Positions 5,912 through 12,792 of a stretch of 14,630 bases of DNA are shown piece after piece. The translations under genes and the position numbers were made by a program. Source of the DNA: CAZWFW01 sp964633445 (lineage in GTDB: Archaea > Undinarchaeota > CAZWFW01); the NCBI GenBank assembly GCA_964633445.1, contig CAZWFW010000029.1, forward strand, positions 1-14,630, in the 5' to 3' direction. Under the pieces are notes generated by a model. It saw only the letters and a list, made by a program, of their open reading frames with translations, ran no database searches and was not told the origin of the DNA. Every line of letters begins with the position of its first letter. The stretch's first letter is position 1.

Positions 5912-7182
5912 ACGTTCTTGAGGCTCACAAAAGGAAGAGGATTCACCTCGGTTTTAACTTTGAAATTAGAGATAGAAAAGATTTGAGCATTTATTATACA
6001 CCAGGTGTTGCGGAAATTTGCAAGGAAATTGTTGAAGATGAGAAGAGAGCATTTGATTATACCATAAAAAGGAATTGGATTGCTGTTGTAAGTGATGGTT
6101 CTGCAGTTCTTGGATTGGGTGATGTTGGCGCAAAGGCAGCATTACCAGTTATGGAAGGAAAAAGCATATTGTTTAAGTACTTTGCTGGAGTTGACGCATT
6201 TCCTATGTGCTTGGAGATGCAGGATGCTGATGAAATAATAAAAACTGTTAGAGCTATAGCATGCCAATTTGCTGGCATAAACCTTGAGGATATCGCGGCG
6301 CCTAAATGCTTTTACGTTCTAGAAAGCTTGAAAAATATTGGTATACCAATCTGGCATGATGATCAGCAAGGTACGCTGGTTGTAGTGCTTGCTGCATTAA
6401 TAAATGCGTTAAAGCTCATAAATAAGGATATTGATGAGTGTAAAGTTGTGATTTCAGGGTGTGGAGCTGCTGGAGGATATGTAGCGAAATTTTTTGCCGA
6501 AAATTTAAACTTCGATGATATAATAGTTTGTGATAGTAAGGGTGCTATAAATGAAAGGAGAGAGGATTTAAATGAATTTAAGAGGTATATTGCGAAGATA
6601 ACAAATAAAAATGGATTTTCAGGAAGTTTAAAAAGAGCATTGGTGGATGCAGACATTTTTATTGGTCTTTCAAAACCCAAAATATTGAAACCTGAGGATC
6701 TGAAAGTTATGGGTAGGGATGCAGTAGTATTTTCGCTTTCGAACCCTATACCCGAGGTTTGGCCAATTGAAGACGCAAGAAAATATGCTAAAATCATAGC
6801 GACTGGCAGATCGGATTTTCCAAATCAAATAAATAACGCTTTAGCATTTCCTGGCGTATTTAGGGGTGTTATTGATGTTAGAGCTGGTTGCATAAATGAA
6901 GCGATGATAATCTCTGCTAGTATAGCGTTAAGCAAAGTTATAAGACCATTTTCCGAGAGAATAATACCAGAACCTTTAGACTGGAGAGCGCATGCAGTTG
7001 TTGCTGCTAGTGTAGCTTATGCTGCAATTAAGGAGGGTGTTGCCAAGGAAAAAATTAGGGTTAAAGAGGAAATTGAGAGATTTGCAAGACTGACAATGCT
7101 TGAGGTAAAAGACGTTGAGGAATTTGCTGAAAATGCCGAGGTGATTGTTAAAGAAAGCTATAGGGAGGCTATAAAGATTTGA
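5893..7182 (+). CDS. maeA: Malic enzyme (malate dehydrogenase, oxaloacetate-decarboxylating)
   Basis: A protein of 429 residues, matching the short prokaryotic malic enzymes. It oxidises and decarboxylates malate to pyruvate and CO2 with NAD(P)+. Visible motifs: YYTPGVAE (34-41), VSDGSAVLGLGDVGA (66-80), then LPVMEGK with the catalytic Lys90, and metal-binding acidic residues in LEDIAAPKCF (132-140) and HDDQQGT (155-161). A Rossmann nucleotide site SGCGAAG (188-194) is followed by SLSNPIPE (281-288) and ATGRSDFPNQINNALAFPG (303-321). Two small departures from the common pattern are HDDQQGTL where most have HDDQHGTA, and a Cys inside the glycine-rich loop; both look compatible with function. 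No phosphotransacetylase-like tail is present. The start ATG lies inside the end of fumarase beta, with GAGGAGGCTGAG upstream as ribosome site. Joined with fumarase it gives fumarate to malate to pyruvate, possibly for NAD(P)H supply or anaplerosis in reverse. Confidence 0.93.
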   Translation: MQINTLDVLEAHKRKRIHLGFNFEIRDRKDLSIYYTPGVAEICKEIVEDEKRAFDYTIKRNWIAVVSDGSAVLGLGDVGAKAALPVMEGKSILFKYFAGVDAFPMCLEMQDADEIIKTVRAIACQFAGINLEDIAAPKCFYVLESLKNIGIPIWHDDQQGTLVVVLAALINALKLINKDIDECKVVISGCGAAGGYVAKFFAENLNFDDIIVCDSKGAINERREDLNEFKRYIAKITNKNGFSGSLKRALVDADIFIGLSKPKILKPEDLKVMGRDAVVFSLSNPIPEVWPIEDARKYAKIIATGRSDFPNQINNALAFPGVFRGVIDVRAGCINEAMIISASIALSKVIRPFSERIIPEPLDWRAHAVVAASVAYAAIKEGVAKEKIRVKEEIERFARLTMLEVKDVEEFAENAEVIVKESYREAIKI

Positions 7183-7188
7183 ACCTTT

Positions 7189-7206
7189 ATTTTCCATATG
7201 GAAAAT
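7189..7206. repeat. Perfect 18-bp palindrome after the malic enzyme gene
   Basis: ATTTTCCATATGGAAAAT is identical to its own reverse complement and begins six bases after the malic enzyme stop. It could be a stop or stability hairpin at the end of the operon mRNA, or a site for a dimeric DNA-binding protein. Nothing in the sequence decides between these. Confidence 0.5.
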
Positions 7207-7320
7207 GAAATGCAAGGAGGTGGGTGGTTAAATTCAAATATTCTTAGAAACTAAAACATCAAGGGAGTTCCCGAATTCTGCGATCAATTTAGTTCATGCC
7301 TTAATGAGAAGCATGAGTGA

Positions 7321-7412
7321 GGAGCTGTGAATCCCGAACTCCTGCATGAAGCCCTTACCGTAAAGGCAGGTGGAACAGGAGAAGCCAGTCCGTAAGGGCG
7401 GGGGTAGTTTAC
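7321..7412 (+). mobile_element. Third IS200/IS605-like right-end remnant, plus strand
   Basis: An open frame from 7321 to TAA 7393-7395 reads GAVNPELLHEALTVKAGGTG then EASP, closely resembling TnpB C-terminal tails; the frame is closed just upstream by TGA at 7318-7320. It is followed by GGGCGGGGGTAGTTTAC (7396-7412), the kind of G-rich tail found at the outer right end of these elements. No RuvC-like catalytic motifs or tnpA lie between this and the malic enzyme gene, so only the right end (the omega-RNA part in a live element) is left. Bases 7207-7320 upstream hold nothing I can name. Confidence 0.5.
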
Positions 7413-7414
7413 TG

Positions 7415-7720
7415 ATGAATCAAAGATACAGAAAGAGGAGGGATATTCTCCTAGCGCTTTTAAGCATTGGTGGAGTATTTTATATGGTGGAAAAGTTCTA
7501 TTTTGGGATAATTTATGTTATACTAGAGATAACAAATTTTAGCATAAGTATTGAGGTAATGAAATTTTTGATATTTTTCGAGTCAGCATTGCTCCTGATC
7601 AATGGATTGTTTATATGGAAGATAGTAAAGTTAAGCAAAGACTACAGCGAATATTTCCTTTTGTTCTTTATAATTGCATTTGTAATAGATTTAGTTTATA
7701 AATTTGTTGTGTTCTTTTAA
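7415..7720 (+). CDS. Small three-helix membrane protein of unknown function
   Basis: I do not recognise a family. The 101-residue protein has a basic N-terminus (MNQRYRKRRD) and three hydrophobic stretches at about 11-36, 49-70 and 80-101, which suggests a small integral membrane protein with its N-terminus in the cytoplasm. There is no signal cleavage site, no cysteine and no catalytic motif. The frame stays open back to a GTG at 7370, but those 15 extra codons are the G-rich end of the right-end remnant, so ATG 7415 is the likelier start. GGGGGT at 7400-7405 could serve as ribosome site. The insertion relic directly upstream means the original promoter or N-terminus may have been lost, so the gene may be weakly expressed or decaying. 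Confidence 0.5.
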   Translation: MNQRYRKRRDILLALLSIGGVFYMVEKFYFGIIYVILEITNFSISIEVMKFLIFFESALLLINGLFIWKIVKLSKDYSEYFLLFFIIAFVIDLVYKFVVFF

Positions 7721-7837
7721 GCTTTGACTAAATTTGCTATTTCTTTAAAATACCTCCATCTTTTGAAAGGGTATTAAATCTAGGTAGTGCAGTTATTTAA
7801 AGCTCTCAAAAATAATGTGTTTTAAGTAGAAACTAAA

Positions 7838-7850
7838 ACTAAAAATAAAT
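7838..7850 (+). promoter_or_regulatory. TATA-like box for the heptose-type gene cluster
   Basis: ACTAAAAATAAAT lies 18-30 bases before the ATG at 7868 and no Shine-Dalgarno sequence precedes that ATG. This arrangement suits a leaderless transcript that would continue through the two transketolase genes. Confidence 0.35.
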
Positions 7851-7867
7851 AAAACCTGCACTTAAAA

Positions 7868-8746
7868 ATGTTTTCAGTTTATGGGGATTATAAGGAGGTT
7901 CTTAGAACATTCATAGTTATGCAAGAGAAGTCTGATGAAGATGAGATACCAATTTATGATATTTCAAAGGTAGAGAGAGAATTTTTAGGAAGTTTAGGTG
8001 TTTTCAGACAATTGAGAATTCTTAACGCGGAAGTTAAGCTATTTTCCGGAAGGAAGATCGGAGATTCAAAAAATATTCACTTATTCAATGCGGATTTTCC
8101 AGTTGTTGAGAATTTGTTTATCACTAAGAATGGAAGCGTTCTATTTCATGTTAGAAAGAGTAAAAGGTTTGAAATTGACGAAAGGGAGATTCTTAAGCTT
8201 TTAAGTTCAAATTTCGGTGACATCGGTATAATTGTTGATATGAACCTGGGCTTATGCACGCCAAGAATCGTAAATTTTATAAAAAGAAAAGCCAAGGAAA
8301 CGATTGCCAGAATACTAGCTGAGGATTTTGAAAAATACTACAATGTTGATTACATAATCTTGAATTTACCTACATTCGAGAGAATTTATAAAAAGCGAAT
8401 CAAGACAGAAACCGAATTGTTTTCTTCATTAATCCACTTTAGAAATATTTTGAAATCCAATATAGTTCTCACCTGGGGTGGCAAAGGTTGCATTTACTGC
8501 GGTGAGGGTGAAATTTTGCATGTTAGTGCATTAGAAAAAAGTGTTGTCAACAGATTTGGTGTTGGGGATGTTTTCCTAGCAACTTTCGCTTACTTCAGAA
8601 AAAAAGACATTGCTGAAAGGTTAAAGCTATGCAATTTAGCTTGTAGTATTTCGGTTGGTAAAACTTATCCCTATGTAAATATCGAAGAAATTGAGGATAG
8701 CAAACACCTTTTAGATAAAATAAATGTCAGAGAATATAGATTATAA
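7868..8746 (+). CDS. Divergent PfkB-family kinase resembling heptose 7-phosphate kinase (HldA/RfaE-like)
   Basis: A protein of 292 residues of the ribokinase/PfkB fold. The phosphate-transfer motif is NRFGVGDVFLATFAY (228-242), with Asp234 as the expected catalytic base. The middle resembles the kinase half of bacterial HldE: DFEKYYNVDYIILNLPTFERI (153-172, 21st residue follows) lines up with its ATP/sugar region, and VDMNLG (123-128) with its D-x-x-x-G site. The N-terminal glycine pair that holds the sugar in most PfkB enzymes (GG-x-x-x-N) is replaced by FLGSLGVF (39-46), so the substrate may differ. No nucleotidyltransferase domain is attached. The suggested reaction is heptose 7-phosphate plus ATP to heptose 1,7-bisphosphate, resting on neighbouring genes for transketolase, transaldolase and GmhB-GmhA. 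Its end overlaps the next gene by 23 bases. Other PfkB sugar kinases remain possible. Confidence 0.6.
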   Translation: MFSVYGDYKEVLRTFIVMQEKSDEDEIPIYDISKVEREFLGSLGVFRQLRILNAEVKLFSGRKIGDSKNIHLFNADFPVVENLFITKNGSVLFHVRKSKRFEIDEREILKLLSSNFGDIGIIVDMNLGLCTPRIVNFIKRKAKETIARILAEDFEKYYNVDYIILNLPTFERIYKKRIKTETELFSSLIHFRNILKSNIVLTWGGKGCIYCGEGEILHVSALEKSVVNRFGVGDVFLATFAYFRKKDIAERLKLCNLACSISVGKTYPYVNIEEIEDSKHLLDKINVREYRL

Positions 8747-9515
8747 ACTTTTAGAAAAAAAGGCTGAAGAAATAAGAAGAAAGTCTATTGAGATGATCGT
8801 AAATGCTAAATCTGGTCACGTAGCCTCAACTCTGTCATGTGTTGACATTCTTGTTGCCTTATACTATTCAGTTGCGACCGAGGAGGATATAATTATTTTG
8901 TCAAAGGGACACGCCGCTCCAGCTTTGTATACTATTTTAATAGATAAGGGAATTATATCCAAGGAGCAATTTAAGTATTTAAGGCATATTCATGGTATTT
9001 TGGAGGGACATCCTTGCGTTGATATTCCAGGAGTTGAAGCCTCTACAGGATCTTTGGGGGTAGGGTTTAGCGTTGCTGTTGGTAGGGCGTTCGCAAGAAA
9101 GATTAGAGGCAAACCTGGCATTGTCTATTGTATTATAGGGGATGGGGAAATGCAGGAAGGAATTTGCTGGGAATTGTTTGGTATAGCTTTCCATCATAGA
9201 CTTGATAATTTAATTGTTATAGTTGATAGGAATGGATTGCAACTTTCTGGTGCAACAGAAAACATACTCTGCTTAGAACCGATTGAAAGGAAACTAAAAA
9301 GCTTTAATTGGGTTGTGAGGCGCATAGATGGGCATAATATTAGGAAGATCGTCGGGACGATAGATAAAATCAAAGATATTGAGGGATTTCCAAAAATTAT
9401 AATTGCAGATACCGTAAAGGGTAAAGGAGTCGAGGAAATGGAGTGGAATGTCGCAGGGCATAGCATGAAAGCTGAAGAAGTTGAAAAATTTATTAAGGGA
9501 CTGTGGGAAGAATGA
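8724..9515 (+). CDS. tktA: Transketolase, N-terminal (thiamine diphosphate-binding) subunit
   Basis: A protein of 263 residues, the usual size for the separate N-terminal half in archaea. Thiamine diphosphate and substrate sites are visible: SGHVASTLS (30-38) with His32, LSKGHAAPALY (59-69), EGHP (94-97), GSLGVGFS (109-116), and the cofactor motif from GDGEMQEG (139-146) to Asn170. Together with the next gene it moves two-carbon ketol units between sugar phosphates, for example making sedoheptulose 7-phosphate from pentose phosphates. The ATG lies inside the end of the kinase gene, which implies coupled translation and a shared role. Split DXS-like or AcoAB-type enzymes are less likely because GHxxxxxS, SKGHA and EGHP are specific to transketolase. 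Confidence 0.92.
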   Translation: MSENIDYKLLEKKAEEIRRKSIEMIVNAKSGHVASTLSCVDILVALYYSVATEEDIIILSKGHAAPALYTILIDKGIISKEQFKYLRHIHGILEGHPCVDIPGVEASTGSLGVGFSVAVGRAFARKIRGKPGIVYCIIGDGEMQEGICWELFGIAFHHRLDNLIVIVDRNGLQLSGATENILCLEPIERKLKSFNWVVRRIDGHNIRKIVGTIDKIKDIEGFPKIIIADTVKGKGVEEMEWNVAGHSMKAEEVEKFIKGLWEE

Positions 9516-10411
9516 GGGAAGCTATCTATATCGCTTTAAAAGAATTGATGAGGAAATATGATGATATCATTGTTATTGACGCTGATGTAAATGAATCCAC
9601 AAGAGTTTCCAAGTTGTTAAGCGAATTCAAGGGGAGAGTATTCAATTTAGGTATAGTTGAGCAAAGTTGCTTTGGTATTGCTGCAGGATTAGCTATGGAG
9701 GGTTTTAAGCCCTATGTAGCCATGTTTTCGATTTTTGCGTTGAGAAGCTTGGAGATAATAAGACAGGCAATTTGTTATCCCAATTTGGATGTTAAAATAA
9801 TTGGCACTCACTATGGTGTTAATGTTGGGGAGGATGGGGCAACACACCAGTGCTTAGAGGATTTGGGATGTTTCAGAAGCATACCAAACATTCGCATATT
9901 TTCTCCCTGTGATAGAAATGAGGCTATTAGCACAATAAAGCATAGCTATGATATTAACAAGCCTTGTTATATAAGGATTGCAAGACAAGATTTTGGAAGG
10001 ATTCATGAAAATGTGCCAGAATTCAAGCCTTATAATGTAGTCGCAAGCTATGGTAATAATTTTACAATCATAGCAACAGGAGTCATGGTTTATGAGTCCT
10101 TAAGAGCAGTAGAGCTCTTGAAATCTCAAGGTTTAAGAGGAAAGCTCATCAATCTCTGTCAGATAAAGCCTCTAGATGAAAACCTTACCAGGGAAATTGA
10201 AAGCGATATAGTGATTACCGTTGAGGATGGTAACATTTATGCAGGATTGTTTTCAGCAATTTGCGAAGCTTTTGCGGATGAATACTTCAAAATTTACCCT
10301 ATAGGAATTAAAGACAGATATGGTAAATCTGGTAAACCCTATGACGTCATAAAACACTTCGGACTTGATTATAAAAGCATAGCCAGAACTGTACAATCTA
10401 TAGTATCATAA
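9512..10411 (+). CDS. tktB: Transketolase, C-terminal (pyrimidine-binding and transketolase C) subunit
   Basis: A protein of 299 residues that completes the transketolase. FNLGIVEQ (44-51) contains the Glu that activates thiamine diphosphate, and GLAMEGFKPYVAMFSIF then GTHYGVNVGEDGATHQ (98-113) belong to the pyrimidine-binding domain. The last ~120 residues, with TIIATGVMVYESL and a GRSG-like KDRYGKSGKP, form the C-terminal domain. An earlier GTG at 9503 is in frame, but ATG 9512 overlaps the stop of the N-terminal subunit as ATGA and begins at the conserved MREA, so it is the better start; AAGGGA at 9495-9500 can serve as ribosome site. The last 14 bases overlap the end of the oppositely oriented TOPRIM-like gene, a tail-to-tail contact that may let the two transcripts interfere. 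Confidence 0.92.
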   Translation: MREAIYIALKELMRKYDDIIVIDADVNESTRVSKLLSEFKGRVFNLGIVEQSCFGIAAGLAMEGFKPYVAMFSIFALRSLEIIRQAICYPNLDVKIIGTHYGVNVGEDGATHQCLEDLGCFRSIPNIRIFSPCDRNEAISTIKHSYDINKPCYIRIARQDFGRIHENVPEFKPYNVVASYGNNFTIIATGVMVYESLRAVELLKSQGLRGKLINLCQIKPLDENLTREIESDIVITVEDGNIYAGLFSAICEAFADEYFKIYPIGIKDRYGKSGKPYDVIKHFGLDYKSIARTVQSIVS

Positions 10412-11117
10412 GACTTTTTTGTGTTATTTCGCATACTATCTCATTGATGTAGAACTCATTCGCAAGCTTTTCACATAATTCATTTTCCTTATGGAGATGT
10501 TTTTCGAGATAGATTCTTATGCTAGGTTTATCTTTATATTTTAAGATTTGTTTGAGGTAAAACAAAAGACACGCCTTAACTTTTTGATTATTCTCTATTA
10601 GCTCACAATATCTAGCGAGTTCATTTTTGCTTAACTTGTTTTTCTTAATCTCATTTATCAAAAAATATGTTTCAAATTCTTTGGAAATATTAAAAGATTT
10701 TATAGGCAAAGGCCCCCCTAACGCTCTTTTTCTTATCCTTATTTTACTGCGTATCTTCTTATCTAAGCTTTTCAGAAATCTCTCAAAGACGTCCTCTACT
10801 GCTTTGCCTATTTTACTTTCTTTATCTTTGTCGTAAAGAATAATTACAAAGACGACATCAGCCTTCCCATTTTTTAGAGGCTTGACAATGAGATTGTTGA
10901 GGCAGCCATTCTCATAATAATCATTAAGAAGTTGAAGGAGCCTGTCTCCTCCTTTTGCAAGTATAGTAAACACTTCACCTAGTTTCCACCTAAACTTATA
11001 GTATTCATGAGACTCCACCTCACTTCGTAAAGAATCCAGCTTCTTTTCAAAAACTTTCTTGAAGGTTTCCATAATTTCAAAATCCTCAGCAAAAACAACA
11101 ACATTTATATTTTTCAT
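10398..11117 (-). CDS. TOPRIM-like partner protein of an ATPase operon (DUF3226/OLD-like)
   Basis: A protein of 239 residues with the outline of a TOPRIM fold. Glu11 follows the first strand (VVVFAED), a glycine pair sits in TILAKGGDRLLQLL (56-57), and a D-x-D motif lies in VVFVIILYDKDKES (Asp96, Asp98, with Glu100). These are the acidic metal-binding positions of TOPRIM nucleases and primases. The C-terminal half is helical and lysine-rich, with no motif I recognise. It starts within the last bases of the ATPase gene (ATGA overlap), so the pair is translated together and probably acts as one complex, as in OLD-type or PARIS (AriA-AriB) systems where an ATPase controls a TOPRIM nuclease. That functional link is inference from architecture; the TOPRIM match itself is by eye and spacing is loose. 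Confidence 0.55.
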   Translation of the reverse strand: MKNINVVVFAEDFEIMETFKKVFEKKLDSLRSEVESHEYYKFRWKLGEVFTILAKGGDRLLQLLNDYYENGCLNNLIVKPLKNGKADVVFVIILYDKDKESKIGKAVEDVFERFLKSLDKKIRSKIRIRKRALGGPLPIKSFNISKEFETYFLINEIKKNKLSKNELARYCELIENNQKVKACLLFYLKQILKYKDKPSIRIYLEKHLHKENELCEKLANEFYINEIVCEITQKSLMIL

Positions 11118-12073
11118 CTAATATCACCAATATGCTCTAAAATATATTTCACTTGATCCCCAGAATATATGTCGTAGCTACTATCCTTATAAATATAAAT
11201 AACTTCCAAATCTTTTCCCGTTTTTTCCGAAACTTCTTTTATTAAATCTCTGTTCTGAGTTGTTATAAAAAATTGAGATTTAGAGCTTTTTAAAATGTTT
11301 CCTATAATATTTGCAGTATCAGGATGTATAGCAGCCTCAAAATCATCAAACAAAACTATATCCGCAACCTCTGAAAGCAAAGCTAACGCTAGGGCTGTTC
11401 TAACTCCGGAACCTAAGGTAAATATTGGATACTTTCCACCATTCTTAACCTTATAATGTAAAATAGCTTCCTTTCCTCCAGCTGTTCTTAAATAGGATAA
11501 TTCTAAGTTTTCTATTCCAAATTCTTTTAGAATGGATTTTACTCCCTCAAAATTCCTTGACCTTTTACTCAGTTCATCCCATAAGTCTTCTACAGTTATG
11601 CTATTAAAAACATAGGGATAAAGAAAACAATAAGAAACTTTACTAAACTCTCCACCAAGTCTGCCTGAAAAGGGTGCATATAGTATTGTGTTCAAAGGAC
11701 TGTGTATTTTGAACATTTCCTTACTTCTATCAAAGGAAATATTGTAGGTGTATCCTCTAATCTTAATTTGAATTTCAAAGGGGTGCTCTCTATTTCTAAA
11801 AAATAAATCAAATTCTCTGAACTCGTATTTACTTCTAGCAAAAAATAATCTTTGCCATGCATTGCTGTTATCTTTCACTAATTTATATTTAGAAATCAAA
11901 TCCTCAAAATTTACGCCAATTAGTGCTATATAGATGGCCTCCAATACGGAGGTCTTACCCACATTATTAGGACCAAGTAATATATTTATCCTTTTAGGAC
12001 TAAATTCCAGCTTTTTTATACCTTTAAAGTTTCTAATACATACCTTTTCAAGATAAAGCTTCGTATTACTCAT
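11114..12073 (-). CDS. ABC/AAA-type ATPase (AAA_15/AAA_21, OLD-like), first gene of a two-gene unit
   Basis: A protein of 319 residues of the SMC/RecF/OLD-like ATPase group. The N-terminal strand KLYLEKVCIRNFKGIKKLEF is typical, followed by Walker A GPNNVGKTS (34-42). The C-terminal half has the ABC signature TLGSGVRTALALALL (219-233), Walker B VADIVLFDDFEAAIHPD (236-252) and ITTQNRD at the usual switch-His position (270-276). Two features are unusual: the catalytic DE pair reads DDFE, and the switch His is replaced by Gln. There is no long coiled coil between the halves, so it is not an SMC or Rad50. Such ATPases act as sensor or motor subunits in phage defence and overcoming-lysogenization proteins. 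The start ATG is 57 bases from the transaldolase start on the other strand, and its promoter probably overlaps that gene's. The stop overlaps the TOPRIM-like gene. Confidence 0.8.
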   Translation of the reverse strand: MSNTKLYLEKVCIRNFKGIKKLEFSPKRINILLGPNNVGKTSVLEAIYIALIGVNFEDLISKYKLVKDNSNAWQRLFFARSKYEFREFDLFFRNREHPFEIQIKIRGYTYNISFDRSKEMFKIHSPLNTILYAPFSGRLGGEFSKVSYCFLYPYVFNSITVEDLWDELSKRSRNFEGVKSILKEFGIENLELSYLRTAGGKEAILHYKVKNGGKYPIFTLGSGVRTALALALLSEVADIVLFDDFEAAIHPDTANIIGNILKSSKSQFFITTQNRDLIKEVSEKTGKDLEVIYIYKDSSYDIYSGDQVKYILEHIGDIR

Positions 12074-12089
12074 AATTTTATCTTAATGA

Positions 12090-12102
12090 CTTATAATTTA
12101 TA
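12090..12102. promoter_or_regulatory. Shared TATA-like element between the ATPase and transaldolase genes
   Basis: CTTATAATTTATA reads as an AT-rich TATA-like box on both strands. It lies about 18-28 bases before the ATG of the minus-strand ATPase gene (12073) and about 28-40 bases before the ATG of the transaldolase gene (12130). The whole divergent space is only 56 bases, so both promoters must share or crowd this element. Confidence 0.4.
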
Positions 12103-12129
12103 GTAGTTGATGCTAATTATAAGTAAAAA

Positions 12130-12792
12130 ATGGTAAAGATATTCCTTGACACATCAAATATTGAAGATATAAAGAAATACGACGCTTTGATAGATGGTGT
12201 AACTACGAATCCTACCTTAGCAAGAAAAGCTGGGTTTAGCGACATGCATGAAGTTGCTGAGGAAGTTTCTAAGCTTATCTATCCAAGACATGTTTCTGTT
12301 GAGGTGATTTCGACAAAAGCTGAGGGAATGGTTAAAGAAGCTAAAAAATTAGCTGAAATTAATGATAACATTGTTATTAAAATACCGTTAACAATGGATG
12401 GTTTGAAAGCTACTAAAGAGCTTGCTAAGCAGGGGGTTAAAGTGAACAATACTTTAGTATTTTCCGCAAATCAAGCATTACTTGCTGCAAAGGTTGGAGC
12501 TAGATATGCTAGTATTTTTGTTGGGAGGCTTGATGATATTTCATTTAATAGCCTAAGTGTCATTGAATCGTGCAGTAAAATCTGGAAAAATTATAATTTT
12601 AAAACACCCTACGGTGAAAGATGCGAACTTCTAATTGCGAGCATAAGACACCCACTGCATGTAATAAAGTGTCTTGAATGTGGTGTGGATGTTGTTACCA
12701 TACCACCAAGCGTTCTTGATTTGATGATTAAGCATCCAAAAACTGATGAAGGACTTGAGAGATTTTTACGCGACTGGGGAGTTTTGAAATGA
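12130..12792 (+). CDS. tal: Transaldolase of the TalC / fructose-6-phosphate aldolase-like family
   Basis: A protein of 220 residues, the short TalC/FSA class with a TIM barrel. Key sites: FLDTSN (5-10) with Asp7, DGVTTNPTL (22-30), NIVIKIPLT (80-88) with Lys84 as the Schiff-base lysine, and NNTLVFSANQALLAAKVGA (106-124) followed by SIFVGRLDD (128-136). The late stretch VVTIPPSVLDLM is also typical. It exchanges three-carbon dihydroxyacetone units, linking sedoheptulose 7-phosphate and glyceraldehyde 3-phosphate with erythrose 4-phosphate and fructose 6-phosphate; some relatives are plain fructose-6-phosphate aldolases, and sequence alone does not settle which. The ATG follows AAGTAAAAA with no clear ribosome site. 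It overlaps the next gene by four bases (ATGA), tying transaldolase to the GmhB-GmhA fusion, which supports sedoheptulose 7-phosphate as shared metabolite. Confidence 0.9.
   Translation: MVKIFLDTSNIEDIKKYDALIDGVTTNPTLARKAGFSDMHEVAEEVSKLIYPRHVSVEVISTKAEGMVKEAKKLAEINDNIVIKIPLTMDGLKATKELAKQGVKVNNTLVFSANQALLAAKVGARYASIFVGRLDDISFNSLSVIESCSKIWKNYNFKTPYGERCELLIASIRHPLHVIKCLECGVDVVTIPPSVLDLMIKHPKTDEGLERFLRDWGVLK

Noticed and set aside
6363..6797. Minus-strand open frame of 144 codons inside the malic enzyme gene
   Set aside because: It is a shadow of a gene with clear conserved motifs on the plus strand. The same holds for the other antisense frames inside the fumarase, transketolase and GmhB-GmhA genes.
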